The position numbers and the translations under genes were made by a program. 64,000 nt of DNA from an uncultured Pelagibacteraceae bacterium (lineage in GTDB: Bacteria > Pseudomonadota > Alphaproteobacteria > Pelagibacterales > Pelagibacteraceae). The stretch lies in contig CACPQM010000004.1 in the NCBI GenBank assembly GCA_902636075.1, positions 1 through 64,000 on the forward strand, in the 5' to 3' direction. The first letter of the stretch is position 1; each line of letters starts with the position of its first letter. This document shows, piece by piece, positions 34,770 to 44,504 of the stretch. The notes under the pieces were generated by a model. It did not search any database. It was not told where the DNA came from and saw only the letters and a program-made list of their open reading frames with translations.

Positions 34770-37058
34770 TTAACTTATTTTTTTATATTTAATTACGCCA
34801 GCAGAATAAGCAGCAACAGATGCTAAATCTAATATTTCAGATGTAGATGATCTTAGTGGGGCAATTTCTATTGGCTGAGCTAGCCCTATTAATAAGGGGC
34901 CAATAACTTTTGCTCCCCCAAGTGTTTTCATAATTTTATTAGAAATAGCTGCACTATGTTGACCTGGCATTATTAAAATATTTGCATTTCCTACTATTTC
35001 TGAAAACGGATATAATTCAGTATATTGTTCGTTAAGGGCAACATCGGGCTGCATATCACCATCAAATTTAAAATCTACTTTTCTTTCCTTAAGTATTTCT
35101 ACTGCATCTCTAATATGTTTTGTTCTACTAGTTATCGGTTGGCCAAATGTTGAATGAGATAAAAAAGCAACTTTAGGATCAAATCCAAATAGCCTTGCAA
35201 CTCTTGCAGAAGAAATTGCTATATCAGCTAATTCTTTAGAGGAAGGATATTCATTAACTGAAGTATCTCCAATAAATACAGTTTTACCCTTATTAACTAC
35301 CATATTTAATCCAAACATTATTTCACCTTCTCTAGGAGGTATTACTTTTTTAATTTTTTCTAACGATTGAGAGTATCTTCTAGTATTACCTGTGACCATA
35401 GCATCGGCATCTCCACACTCAACCATACAGGATGACCAAATAACTCTGTCATTTCTAATCATCCTATCACAATCTCTCTCAAGTAAACCTTGGTTTCTAT
35501 GTAATTTTTTAAAAAGAAATTTAACATACTTTGCTCTCATTTTTTTATCAGTAGAATTTACGATTTTAATATCTAGGTTTTCTCCATAACCAATCTCTTT
35601 AAGTCTTTGTTTAACAACATTCTCTTTTGCAACAATTATTGGATTTCCTAGACCACCATTTTTAAATGCAATTGCAGCCTTAAGTGTATTTTCATCTTCA
35701 CCATCTGCAAATACAACAGTTTTTTGATTTTTTTTAACTTTAGAATTTATACCTTGAAGAATAGTTACTGATGGATCCAATCTTTGTTTTAATTGTTCAG
35801 AGTATAAGTCAAAATTTTCAATTTTTTTTCTAGCGACTCCACTTTTTATTGCAGCTTTTGCCACCGCTACTGGGATTACACTTATTAATCTTGGGTCAAA
35901 GGTAGATGGAATAATGTAATCTTTACCATATTTGGGTCTATCCCCCCCCATTGCTGCAGCTACTTCATCGGGAACTCTTTCTCTGGCCAATCTAGCAATC
36001 GCATTAGCTGCAGAAATTTTCATTTCCTCATTTATTGTTTTTGCTCTTACATCCAGTGCCCCTCTAAATATATACGGAAAACCAATTAAATTGTTAACTT
36101 GGTTTGCATAATCTGATCTACCAGTTGCTATAATTGCGTCTTTTCTAATCTTATAAGCTTCCTCTGGTAAAATTTCTGGATCTGGGTTAGCGCATGCAAA
36201 TATAATTGGGTTTTTTGCCATTTGTTTAATCATTTCTTTTTTAAGTATACCTGCTGATGATAGTCCTAAAAAAACATCTGCATTTTTTAATGCATCAATT
36301 AGAGTTTTATCTTTTGTTTTTTTTGCATATTTTAATTTCCACTTATTTAATCTTTTTCTGTCTAAACTAATTACACCTTTGCTATCAATCATTGTTAAAT
36401 TTTGTTTTTTTACTCCTAATTTTATAAATAGATCTGAGCAAGCCATAGCAGATGCTCCAGCACCGTTTACAACAACTTTTATTTTAGAAATTATTTTTTT
36501 AGTAATATGTATTGAATTAATGAGTGCTGCTGATGTTATAATTGCTGTTCCATGTTGGTCATCATGAAATACCGGTATATCAAGTATTTTTTTTAAATTT
36601 TCCTCAATTATAAAGCACTCTGGGGCAGCAATATCCTCAAGATTGATACCACCAAAACTAACAGCAAAATTTTTTATACTATTAACTATTTCTTCAGGAT
36701 CTTTACTGTCAATTTCTAAATCAATAGCATCTATATCTGCAAATCTTTTAAATAATACTGCTTTACCTTCCATTACAGGTTTTGATGCAATTGCTCCTAA
36801 GTTACCCAATCCTAAAATTGCAGATCCATTACTTATCACTGCAACCAAATTTCCTTTAGTAGTATAATCATATGCTCGCTCTGGATTTTTAAAAATTTCT
36901 TTAACTGGGGCTGCGACACCTGGAGAGTAAGCTAAAGCCAAATCTCTTTTTGATGTCATCGGTTTTGATGAATTTATCTCAATCTTGCCAGATTTATTTG
37001 AATTATGAAATTCTAGAGCCTCTTTATCTGAATAATGTTCAATTTTGTTTTTTTTCAT
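34770..37058 (-). CDS. maeB: NADP-dependent malic enzyme with phosphotransacetylase-like C-terminal domain
   Basis: 762 aa from the ATG at 37056-37058 (MKKNKIEHYSDKEALEFH), the usual family start; a 39-residue upstream extension is unrelated. The N-terminal malic enzyme part has DLALAYSPGVAAPVKEI, DDQHGTAIITSAALIN and an NAD(P) fold VVNGAGASAMACSDL. The C-terminal ~330 residues form the PTA-like domain (FADGEDENTLKAAIAF, GDADAMVTGNTRRYSQSL), thought to be regulatory. It converts malate to pyruvate with CO2 release. The nearby ppsR control of PEP/pyruvate is metabolically linked. Confidence 0.95.
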   Translation of the reverse strand: MKKNKIEHYSDKEALEFHNSNKSGKIEINSSKPMTSKRDLALAYSPGVAAPVKEIFKNPERAYDYTTKGNLVAVISNGSAILGLGNLGAIASKPVMEGKAVLFKRFADIDAIDLEIDSKDPEEIVNSIKNFAVSFGGINLEDIAAPECFIIEENLKKILDIPVFHDDQHGTAIITSAALINSIHITKKIISKIKVVVNGAGASAMACSDLFIKLGVKKQNLTMIDSKGVISLDRKRLNKWKLKYAKKTKDKTLIDALKNADVFLGLSSAGILKKEMIKQMAKNPIIFACANPDPEILPEEAYKIRKDAIIATGRSDYANQVNNLIGFPYIFRGALDVRAKTINEEMKISAANAIARLARERVPDEVAAAMGGDRPKYGKDYIIPSTFDPRLISVIPVAVAKAAIKSGVARKKIENFDLYSEQLKQRLDPSVTILQGINSKVKKNQKTVVFADGEDENTLKAAIAFKNGGLGNPIIVAKENVVKQRLKEIGYGENLDIKIVNSTDKKMRAKYVKFLFKKLHRNQGLLERDCDRMIRNDRVIWSSCMVECGDADAMVTGNTRRYSQSLEKIKKVIPPREGEIMFGLNMVVNKGKTVFIGDTSVNEYPSSKELADIAISSARVARLFGFDPKVAFLSHSTFGQPITSRTKHIRDAVEILKERKVDFKFDGDMQPDVALNEQYTELYPFSEIVGNANILIMPGQHSAAISNKIMKTLGGAKVIGPLLIGLAQPIEIAPLRSSTSEILDLASVAAYSAGVIKYKKIS

Positions 37059-37107
37059 AAGGCAAATTAAATATACTATTAAGGTAAATTTAAGACTAAT
37101 ATGATTT

Positions 37108-38637
37108 ATGAACCTCATTAAGTCAACAAGCACATTTAGTCTATTTGTTTTGTTAAGCAGAGTTCTTGGGTACATAAGAGATTTTTTTATAGCAATATAC
37201 CTTGGTTCTGGACCTTTAGCGGACGCTTTTTTTGTAGCCTTTAGAATTCCAAATACTTTTAGAAGATTATTTTCAGAGGGAACTTTTAATGCTGCGTTTG
37301 TTCCCTCTTATTCTTCAGAACTTCTTAAAACAAAAAAAAATGCAAGCTCTTTTGCAAGCACAATTTTTAATTTATTGTTATTAAGCCTGTTCTTTACGAT
37401 CTTAATAATTGAAATATTTATGCCAGCATTTATTAAAATAATTGCACCAGGATTTTCAAATGACCCAGAAAAATTAAATATTGCGATTGACCTAACTAGA
37501 ATTACATTTCCTTTTTTATTTTTTATTAGTCTTGCATCTTTTTTTTCAGCAATTTTAAACTCACATAATAAATTTGCTGCTGCAGCTGCCGCACCAATAA
37601 TTTTGAATATATTGTTAATAATTTGTTTGATATATGCTGAAAATTTAAATGATAATTTGGTTTATTACTTATCTTACACTGTTACTATTGCAGGGCTCTT
37701 ACAATTTATTTTTTTATTAATATTTGTTAAAAAATATTTTGTAATAAAAATAAACTTTCACTTTAAAATAAACAATAAGGTTAAAAACTTTTTTAGTAAA
37801 CTTTTACCAAGCATATTTTCATCAGGTGTAACCCAAATAAATATCTTAGTTGGAACAATTATTGCTTCATTTCAAGCAAGTGCTGTTTCATATTTATATT
37901 ATGCAGATAGAATTTATCAGATAAATTTAGCAATAGCGGGTATTGCTATAGGTACTGTGATACTTCCAAACTTAAGTCGACATATTAAAAGAAATAACTC
38001 CTTAAAAACAAGAGAATTACAGAATAAAGCTTTAGAATTGAGTTTATTTTTAAGTCTACCGGCATCACTTGCTCTCATGGTTGGTTCAGAGCAAATAACA
38101 TCTGCTTTATTTGGATATGGTTCTTTCGACAAGTTAAGTGTTAGTAATTCTGCAAAAGCTTTATTCTATTTTTCTTTTGGGCTTCCAGCATTTTCTTTGA
38201 TTAAAATATTTTCAACCTTTTTGTTTGCAAGAAATGACACTAAAACACCATTTAAATATTCTTTAATCTCTGTAATTTTAAATATCACAATCAGTTTAAT
38301 GTTTTTTTCAAAGGTTGGATTTATTATAATACCAATTGCAACCACAATCTCCTCATGGTTTAATGGAATTATCTTATTAGTTTTCGTAATTAATAAAAAC
38401 CACTTTAAATTTAGTTCAAATTTTATTATTCAAATATCAAAAATTATTTTCTCAAATATAATTGCAATTTTCATATTTTACTTTTTAATAAATCTTTTAG
38501 AGAGCTCATTAGTCTATGTAAATAATTATAAATTTATTTTTATTGTTTTGATTGTTTTATTAACTTTTGTTTCATACATTGGAATTTCAATTATTATAAA
38601 AGCCTTTAAAATTTCAGATATTAATTTAAAGTATTAA
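37108..38637 (+). CDS. murJ: Lipid II flippase MurJ (MviN)
   Basis: 509 aa, strongly hydrophobic with about 14 helices. The N-terminus MNLIKSTSTFSLFVLLSRVLG and ADAFFVAFRIPNTFRRLFSEG carry the MviN signature with Arg residues lining the cavity. It exports lipid II for peptidoglycan synthesis. trpS follows after three bases; maeB is divergent 49 bp away. Confidence 0.93.
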   Translation: MNLIKSTSTFSLFVLLSRVLGYIRDFFIAIYLGSGPLADAFFVAFRIPNTFRRLFSEGTFNAAFVPSYSSELLKTKKNASSFASTIFNLLLLSLFFTILIIEIFMPAFIKIIAPGFSNDPEKLNIAIDLTRITFPFLFFISLASFFSAILNSHNKFAAAAAAPIILNILLIICLIYAENLNDNLVYYLSYTVTIAGLLQFIFLLIFVKKYFVIKINFHFKINNKVKNFFSKLLPSIFSSGVTQINILVGTIIASFQASAVSYLYYADRIYQINLAIAGIAIGTVILPNLSRHIKRNNSLKTRELQNKALELSLFLSLPASLALMVGSEQITSALFGYGSFDKLSVSNSAKALFYFSFGLPAFSLIKIFSTFLFARNDTKTPFKYSLISVILNITISLMFFSKVGFIIIPIATTISSWFNGIILLVFVINKNHFKFSSNFIIQISKIIFSNIIAIFIFYFLINLLESSLVYVNNYKFIFIVLIVLLTFVSYIGISIIIKAFKISDINLKY

Positions 38638-38640
38638 AAA

Positions 38641-39642
38641 ATGTCCAAAAAAATATTTTCTGGTGTTCAGCCTACTGGCAATCTTCATTTAGGTAACTAC
38701 CTTGGAGCTATCAAAAATTTTGTAGATTTAAATAATGATAATCAAAATGAATGTATTTTTTGTGTTGTAGATTTACATGCAATTACTATTAAGCAAGATA
38801 AAGATCAATTAAAGAATAATATTCGTGAAACAACTGCAACATTTATAGCAAGCGGTATTGATCCAAGTAAAAGTATTATTTTTAATCAATCAAAAGTTCA
38901 TGCACATGCAGAAGGATCATGGATGTTAAGTTGCATGGCACCAATGGGTTGGTTAAATAGAATGACACAGTTTAAAGAAAAAGCTGGCAAAGATAAGGAA
39001 AAAGCATCAGTAGGTCTATATATTTATCCTGTATTGATGGCCAGTGATATATTACTATATGATGCTACGCATGTACCTGTTGGAGAAGATCAGAAACAAC
39101 ACTTGGAATTAACTAGAGATATTGCTCAAAAATTTAACAAAGACTTCAACTGTGATGATTTTTTAAAAGTTCCTGAACCTCTAATAAAAAAAAATTTTTC
39201 AAGAATAATGAGTTTAAAAGATGGTTTAAAAAAAATGAGTAAATCAGATCCATCTGATCTTAGTAGAATTAATTTAACTGATACAAAAGACGAAATTATA
39301 AATAAAATTAAAAAAGCAAAAACTGACTCTTTTTCAATTCCCAATGAAGAGCAAAAATTAAAAGATAGACCTGAAGCTCAAAATCTTCTTGAAATTTATT
39401 CTAGTATTTCTAATCAAACTTTAAATAAAACTTTAGATGAATTTGGTGGTAAAAATTTTTCAGATCTAAAAAATCAATTAGCGGAGATTTTATCAAGTAA
39501 AATTTCTCCAATCTCTGATGAAATAAAAAAATTGATTAATGATCAAGAATATCTAGATAAGGTTTTAGTACAAGGAGCAAGTAAAGCCGAGGAAATTGCA
39601 GGAAAAAAGATAAAAGAAATGAAGGAAATAATAGGTTTTTAA
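38641..39642 (+). CDS. trpS: Tryptophanyl-tRNA synthetase
   Basis: 333 aa. SGVQPTGNLHLGNYLGAIKN has the HIGH-type motif (HLGN), GEDQKQHLELTRDIA is the Trp/ATP pocket and KKMSKSDPSD is the KMSKS loop. It charges tRNA-Trp. It starts three bases after murJ, and murJ-trpS is a common alphaproteobacterial pair. Confidence 0.97.
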   Translation: MSKKIFSGVQPTGNLHLGNYLGAIKNFVDLNNDNQNECIFCVVDLHAITIKQDKDQLKNNIRETTATFIASGIDPSKSIIFNQSKVHAHAEGSWMLSCMAPMGWLNRMTQFKEKAGKDKEKASVGLYIYPVLMASDILLYDATHVPVGEDQKQHLELTRDIAQKFNKDFNCDDFLKVPEPLIKKNFSRIMSLKDGLKKMSKSDPSDLSRINLTDTKDEIINKIKKAKTDSFSIPNEEQKLKDRPEAQNLLEIYSSISNQTLNKTLDEFGGKNFSDLKNQLAEILSSKISPISDEIKKLINDQEYLDKVLVQGASKAEEIAGKKIKEMKEIIGF

Positions 39643-39681
39643 AATTCTTTAAATTTAAGAATTTATAGTTATATAACGAAT

Positions 39682-40224
39682 ATGTATATCCAAACACAAG
39701 AAACACCAAACCCTAATTCACTAAAATTTTTACCAGGTAAAAAAGTTTCAAATGATGGACCTTTTGAATTCCTAAATGAAAGTCAAACAGAAATCCCAAT
39801 ATTAAAAAATATTTTATCAATAAATGGTGTTACAGGTATATTTTTGAGTGAAGACTTTTTATCAATTAATAAATCAAAAGATGAAAAATGGGAAAATATA
39901 AAGCATATTGTGATTTCACATCTCAATGAATATTATGATGAAGGTAATGAATTTATCATAGATAAAAAGATAGAATTAGATGATCATAAAGAGTATGGAG
40001 AAATTGAAAATAGAATAATTAAGATATTAGAAACTAAAATTAGACCAGCCGTTGCAAGAGATGGAGGAGATATAACATTTAAGGAATTTAAAGATGGGAA
40101 AGTTACAGTTATGTTAAAAGGTAGCTGCTCAGGGTGCCCTTCTTCAACTTTAACTTTAAAACAAGGAGTACAAAACCTCCTTTGCCATTATATACCTGAA
40201 GTTAAAGAAGTTTTAGCTGTATAA
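39682..40224 (+). CDS. nfuA: Iron-sulfur carrier NfuA-type (NifU-like)
   Basis: 180 aa. The N-terminal Nfu_N domain starts MYIQTQETPNPNSLKFLPGK, and the C-terminal NifU domain ends with VARDGGDITF and the cluster-binding GSCSGCPSS. The protein delivers [4Fe-4S] clusters to apo-enzymes such as MiaB or Nth. The order trpS-nfu is found in related alphaproteobacteria. Confidence 0.93.
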   Translation: MYIQTQETPNPNSLKFLPGKKVSNDGPFEFLNESQTEIPILKNILSINGVTGIFLSEDFLSINKSKDEKWENIKHIVISHLNEYYDEGNEFIIDKKIELDDHKEYGEIENRIIKILETKIRPAVARDGGDITFKEFKDGKVTVMLKGSCSGCPSSTLTLKQGVQNLLCHYIPEVKEVLAV

Positions 40225-40260
40225 TATCTCTGCTATCAACTATAAGAAATCAAAAGATAT

Positions 40261-41343
40261 ATGAAAAAAAAAATTTATAAAAAAAAACAATATGAAAGTA
40301 ATTTTAATTTTTTAAAAACTTTATTAGCCAGCTTATTTTTAATTCTAATATTCTCAATTTTACCAAATTCAATCAGTTTCATAAAAAAAAATTTAAAATC
40401 AAACGAAGTTGTTTTTAATTCTTCAAAACAAAGTTTTAATGAAATACTTGATAAGGAAAATAAAAATAATAAAATAATTAAAGATTCAATCAAAGATAGA
40501 TTTACATGGAATATTTTTGAAGATATTGATGTTTTTGGAAAAGACGAGGATGACGAAGATCCTCAAAGATTAAGTGCCTCAACAATAGAAGAGCTATTCA
40601 AAGATAATGGATATAATTTGGATACTGTTAAAAAAACTAAATTAGTAAATGCAGGTAACCAATTAACAAAACTTCCTAAAGAACTTAAAAATATTGAGAG
40701 TCCTAAAAAAAGAAAACAACTATTTATTAAAATTGTATTACCATTAATCATTGAGGAAAATCTTAAAATAAGATTTGATCGAAAAAAACTCTTTGAAATT
40801 TTGAATAAAAATAATACTTCAAAACGTGATAAAGGGTGGCTTGAACTGAAATTTAAACAGTATGGTGTAAAAAATAATGATTTGGCAAAACTTAAAATAA
40901 GAATGGATGAAATTCCAGTTTCACTAGCAATAGCGCAAGCTGCTAAAGAAACCGGGTGGGGAAGTTCAAGGTTTGCTCAAGAAGGTAATGCTTTGTTTGG
41001 ACAATGGACATGGTCAGGCGAAGGTATTAAGCCCTTAGAAATTGAAAAAGATAAAAAACATAAAGTCGCAAAATTTAAAATATTGAAAGCATCAGTAAGA
41101 GCATATCAAAGAAATTTAAATACACATCCTAGTTATAAAGAATTCAGAATTGAACGAGCAATTCAAAGAGATAATGATGAAAAATTAGATAGTTTGAAAC
41201 TAGTTAATTTTTTAAAAAAATATGCGGAAACAGGAAAAGAATATACAGAAGTTCTTAAAAAAATTATTAATCAGAATTCTTTAACTGATTTTGATGATGT
41301 AGATATTTTGCCTACAAGTTTAAAAATGAAAAATTTAATTTAA
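40261..41343 (+). CDS. Bax-like membrane-anchored glucosaminidase
   Basis: 360 aa. A Lys-rich start and one membrane helix (about 17-42) precede a linker, then a glucosaminidase (FlgJ/Bax-type) domain around residues 200-340: PVSLAIAQAAKETGWGSSRFAQEGNALFGQW holds the catalytic Glu in AKETGWG. Relatives cleave N-acetylglucosamine bonds in peptidoglycan. The domain order fits the Bax family. Its 3' end overlaps the convergent polysaccharide deacetylase by 9 bp. Confidence 0.83.
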   Translation: MKKKIYKKKQYESNFNFLKTLLASLFLILIFSILPNSISFIKKNLKSNEVVFNSSKQSFNEILDKENKNNKIIKDSIKDRFTWNIFEDIDVFGKDEDDEDPQRLSASTIEELFKDNGYNLDTVKKTKLVNAGNQLTKLPKELKNIESPKKRKQLFIKIVLPLIIEENLKIRFDRKKLFEILNKNNTSKRDKGWLELKFKQYGVKNNDLAKLKIRMDEIPVSLAIAQAAKETGWGSSRFAQEGNALFGQWTWSGEGIKPLEIEKDKKHKVAKFKILKASVRAYQRNLNTHPSYKEFRIERAIQRDNDEKLDSLKLVNFLKKYAETGKEYTEVLKKIINQNSLTDFDDVDILPTSLKMKNLI

Positions 41344-42387
41344 AGTAAACTGAGTTCCAAACCATCTCCATCCATCTTCATCTTGCATTGAACAATTAAT
41401 TCTCCCTCTTCTAGGTAAAAATTTTTCAGTTAAAATTACTTCAATTTTATCTTTTTTATAGTTTAGTTTAGAATTTTTCCATTCCCCACCTTCATTTGAG
41501 AAGCAATTTATTTTATTGATTTTAGGTTGATCATTAAAAAACTCAATTACTAGTTCTGGTGGATTATTAACATCTAATAAAAATTTTTCTTCTGGAGTTA
41601 TAACTTTATATTGGATTGGCAAAAGATTTATCAAAAACTTAAATCTTTCTAAATCTCCATATTTTTCATTTATTGGAAATCTAGGTAATTCATATTTATC
41701 TTTATTTAAATCTATAACTCCTGAATGTTGACCAAAAGCATATTGAAATTTTTTTGTAATATATTTTTTTTGCTCTAAACTATACTCACCAAACGGGTAT
41801 GAAAAAAAATTAGAATTATAGCCTAAATTTTTTTCAAATATTTTTATTGATTTGTTAATATCTTTTTCAAATTCTTCAAATTTAAAATCTACTAAGTAAT
41901 CATGAGAGTGTGAGTGATTTCCAATAAATACAAAATCTTCTTTTGATATTTCTATAATTTGATCCCAATTCATATAACCTTTTTTACCCACAGCCTCTGT
42001 TGAAACAAATAAAATGAATGGGATTTTATTTTTTTTTAAAATTGGCCAAGCATTTAAATAAAAAGAAGAAAATGCATCATCGATAGTAAGTAAAATTTTT
42101 TTATTTCCACTTACTTTATTAAATTCTAATTCAAAGTTTTTTGGATTTAAAAATGAAAAATTATTTTCCTTTATAATTTTTAGATGTTTTCGAAATATAT
42201 TAATTTTTATATTGGTAGAAGGGTATTTATTTTCTTCAAATCTATGGTACATTAATGCCAAAATTCCCTTTTCATTAGGTTCATATTTTTTGTTTACAGC
42301 ATCTGCATAAGCATTTAAAAAAAATAGGTAAAATATGATAAATTTAATAATCGATGCGGCTAATGAAAAAATTGTTTTTATGATCAT
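41335..42387 (-). CDS. Secreted polysaccharide deacetylase (NodB-like)
   Basis: 350 aa from the ATG at 42385-42387, which yields a signal peptide (MIIKTIFSLAASIIKFII...AYA|DAV). The long ORF upstream of it is only the reverse of tsaB. ILALMYHRFEE, LLTIDDAFSSFY (motif 1 DD), GNHSHSHDYL (motif 2 metal His) and FSYPFGEYS (motif 3) are NodB features. It may trim N-acetyl groups from a cell-surface or wall glycan. The 5' end overlaps tsaB head to head by 53 bp. Confidence 0.82.
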   Translation of the reverse strand: MIIKTIFSLAASIIKFIIFYLFFLNAYADAVNKKYEPNEKGILALMYHRFEENKYPSTNIKINIFRKHLKIIKENNFSFLNPKNFELEFNKVSGNKKILLTIDDAFSSFYLNAWPILKKNKIPFILFVSTEAVGKKGYMNWDQIIEISKEDFVFIGNHSHSHDYLVDFKFEEFEKDINKSIKIFEKNLGYNSNFFSYPFGEYSLEQKKYITKKFQYAFGQHSGVIDLNKDKYELPRFPINEKYGDLERFKFLINLLPIQYKVITPEEKFLLDVNNPPELVIEFFNDQPKINKINCFSNEGGEWKNSKLNYKKDKIEVILTEKFLPRRGRINCSMQDEDGWRWFGTQFTLN

Positions 42388-42700
42388 TACTGATAAACAA
42401 TCATATACCAGCAGACATATAAACAGTAGAGAAAACTTTGATAATTTTATGAAACTTCTTTTGAAATTTTTGAATATAAAAAAAATTAAAATAACTGATA
42501 TTTGTAGAATTTTTGTTAATTTAGGACCTGGCAAATTTACTAGTCTTAGAATTTCCTTATCAGTAGCCAAAGCTATTTCATTAGCAAATAGTGCTGATTT
42601 AATTGGTTTTAAATCGCAGGAGATAACAAAAAAAAATTTTAAAAATTTAATTAAATTAGATAAAAATAAAAGTTTGATAAAACCCATATATCCGAGTTAG
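42335..42700 (+). CDS. tsaB: Short TsaB-like protein (t6A tRNA modification partner)
   Basis: 121 aa, about half the usual TsaB length. MINLIIDAANEK is the ASKHA phosphate-1 strand, and IFVNLGPGKFTSLRISLSVAKAISLANSADLIGFKS matches the TsaB hallmark GPGSFTGLRIG...AKGLA. After that only ~25 residues remain, ending KPIYPS, reminiscent of the usual P-x-YLR tail, so the second lobe is missing. TsaB binds TsaD in threonylcarbamoyl-adenosine synthesis at A37. It is followed by fur and its start lies inside the divergent deacetylase. Confidence 0.75.
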   Translation: MINLIIDAANEKIVFMIITDKQSYTSRHINSRENFDNFMKLLLKFLNIKKIKITDICRIFVNLGPGKFTSLRISLSVAKAISLANSADLIGFKSQEITKKNFKNLIKLDKNKSLIKPIYPS

Positions 42701-42708
42701 AATAAATT

Positions 42709-43137
42709 ATGTCTGAAACCATTGAACAAATTTGTCAAAAGAAAGGTGTTAAACTTACTGATCAGAGAAAAATAATTGCTAAAGTTTTATCTGAATCAAA
42801 AGAAGTCTATGGCGAGTCGGATCATCCAGACGTAGATGAATTATATCAAAGGGTTTCTAAACTAGACTCCAAAATAAGTATTGCTACAGTTTATAGAACA
42901 GTCAAGCTTTTTGAAGAGGCTGGTATACTTACTAAGCATGATTTTAAAGGTGGAAAAGCAAGATATGAAACATTAGTTGAAAGTCATCATGATCATCTTA
43001 TTGATATTAAAACAGGGGAAATCATTGAGTTTGTTGATGAAGAGATAGAGAAACTGCAAAAAAAAGTTGCAGAAAAGTATGGGTATAATTTAGTAGATCA
43101 TAAATTAGAGCTTTACGGAATTAAAAAAAGTAAATGA
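42709..43137 (+). CDS. fur: Fur/Mur family metal-responsive regulator
   Basis: 142 aa. Winged helix: KLTDQRKIIAKVL (15-27) and ISIATVYRTVKLFEEAG (recognition helix). The metal-binding HHDHLIDIKTGEIIEF lacks the CxxC of E. coli Fur (Cys replaced), as in alphaproteobacterial Fur/Mur proteins that sense Mn2+ or Fe2+. It represses metal uptake genes. It lies 8 bp after tsaB. A second family member, Irr, lies at 59339. Confidence 0.9.
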   Translation: MSETIEQICQKKGVKLTDQRKIIAKVLSESKEVYGESDHPDVDELYQRVSKLDSKISIATVYRTVKLFEEAGILTKHDFKGGKARYETLVESHHDHLIDIKTGEIIEFVDEEIEKLQKKVAEKYGYNLVDHKLELYGIKKSK

Positions 43138-43168
43138 TAGTCATTTAAAAGCATATTTAAAATAAAAT

Positions 43169-44503
43169 ATGAAAAAAAAAAAAATCTTCATAAAAACTTT
43201 TGGTTGTCAAATGAATGAGTATGACTCTAATAGAATTTATGACTCTGTTAGCAAAATAGGTTTTGTAAAAACTTATAGTCAATCAGATGCAGACTGTTAC
43301 ATTTTAAATACATGTCATATACGTGATAAAGCCAAAGAAAAAGTTTATCACGAAATTGGTAGAGTTAAAAAATTATATAGAGATAAAAAAAAACCAATAA
43401 TGGTTGTTGCAGGCTGTGTTGCCCAGGCTGAAAATGAGGAAATGGTAAAGAGAGAACCATATATAGATATTGTTTTGGGGCCTCAATCTTATCACAAAGT
43501 TAATTTTTTATTGAAAAATCACATTGCAAACTTTAAACAAGAAGAAACAGAATTTGATACTATTTCAAAATTTGGCTATTTTGATCAAATAAAGAATAAT
43601 AATAATAAAGTTTCAGCATTTTTAACTGTTCAAGAGGGATGTGACAAGTTTTGTAACTTTTGTGTAGTTCCTTTTACAAGAGGGCCTGAATATTCGCGAC
43701 CAATTGAAAAAATTATATTTGAAGCTGAAGAATTAATTGAAAATGGGGTAAAAGAGATAACTTTGCTTGGACAGAATGTCAATGCATACTCTTATAAAGA
43801 AAATTCTAAAGAATTCAGAATTTCTGATTTAATAGATCGACTCAATCAATATTCAGAATTAGAGAGAATAAGATATACCACTTCACATCCTAAAGATATG
43901 ACTGATGATTTGATTGATTGCTATACTTCTTGCCATAAATTAATGCCTTTTGTTCACTTACCAATCCAAAGTGGTTCTAATAGAATTTTAGAATTAATGA
44001 ACAGAAAACATACAGTTGATGATTACATAAAAATTTATGAAAGATTAAAAAAAATTAATAATGAAATCGAATTTTCAAGTGATTTTATTATTGGCTATCC
44101 TGGTGAAACACATAAAGATTTTGAGGAAACATTAAATTTAATAAAACAAATAAAATTTATTAACTCTTTCTCATTTATTTTTAGCCCAAGACCAGGAACA
44201 AAAGCGTCTAAATTAGAAATGATAGATGAAAACATAGCTAAAGAGAGACTTACTTTAGTGCAAAGTAAATTATTTAATAATCAAAAAGAAATGAACAGAT
44301 CAATGGAAAATGATACCATTGATGTACTTGTAGAAAATAAATTAGAAAAACAAAATAAATTTTTTGGTAGAAATAAGTATATTTCCCCTGTAATTTTTGA
44401 TGGAATTAAAAGTGATATAGGCAAAATTGTGAAAGTAAAAATTCAAACCAGTAACCAAAATACTTTGTTTGGTTTGATAAATAAAAATATGCGAGCAGCT
44501 TGA
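43169..44503 (+). CDS. miaB: tRNA-2-methylthio-N6-dimethylallyladenosine synthase MiaB
   Basis: 444 aa. N-terminal methylthiotransferase domain FIKTFGCQMNEYDSNR with the first cluster cysteines, radical-SAM EGCDKFCNFCVVPFTRGPEYSRP (Cx3Cx2C), and a C-terminal TRAM domain. It adds methylthio to i6A37. Followed by phoH, ybeY and lnt in the alphaproteobacterial order. Confidence 0.96.
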   Translation: MKKKKIFIKTFGCQMNEYDSNRIYDSVSKIGFVKTYSQSDADCYILNTCHIRDKAKEKVYHEIGRVKKLYRDKKKPIMVVAGCVAQAENEEMVKREPYIDIVLGPQSYHKVNFLLKNHIANFKQEETEFDTISKFGYFDQIKNNNNKVSAFLTVQEGCDKFCNFCVVPFTRGPEYSRPIEKIIFEAEELIENGVKEITLLGQNVNAYSYKENSKEFRISDLIDRLNQYSELERIRYTTSHPKDMTDDLIDCYTSCHKLMPFVHLPIQSGSNRILELMNRKHTVDDYIKIYERLKKINNEIEFSSDFIIGYPGETHKDFEETLNLIKQIKFINSFSFIFSPRPGTKASKLEMIDENIAKERLTLVQSKLFNNQKEMNRSMENDTIDVLVENKLEKQNKFFGRNKYISPVIFDGIKSDIGKIVKVKIQTSNQNTLFGLINKNMRAA

Positions 44504-44504
44504 A

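Noticed and set aside
37059..37175. 39-residue N-terminal extension of MaeB
   Set aside because: Overlaps the murJ start region, and the homologous start MKKNKIEHYS fits the family.
42388..42687. 100-codon N-terminal extension of the polysaccharide deacetylase on the minus strand
   Set aside because: It is the reverse of tsaB, shows no family similarity, and precedes a good signal peptide start.
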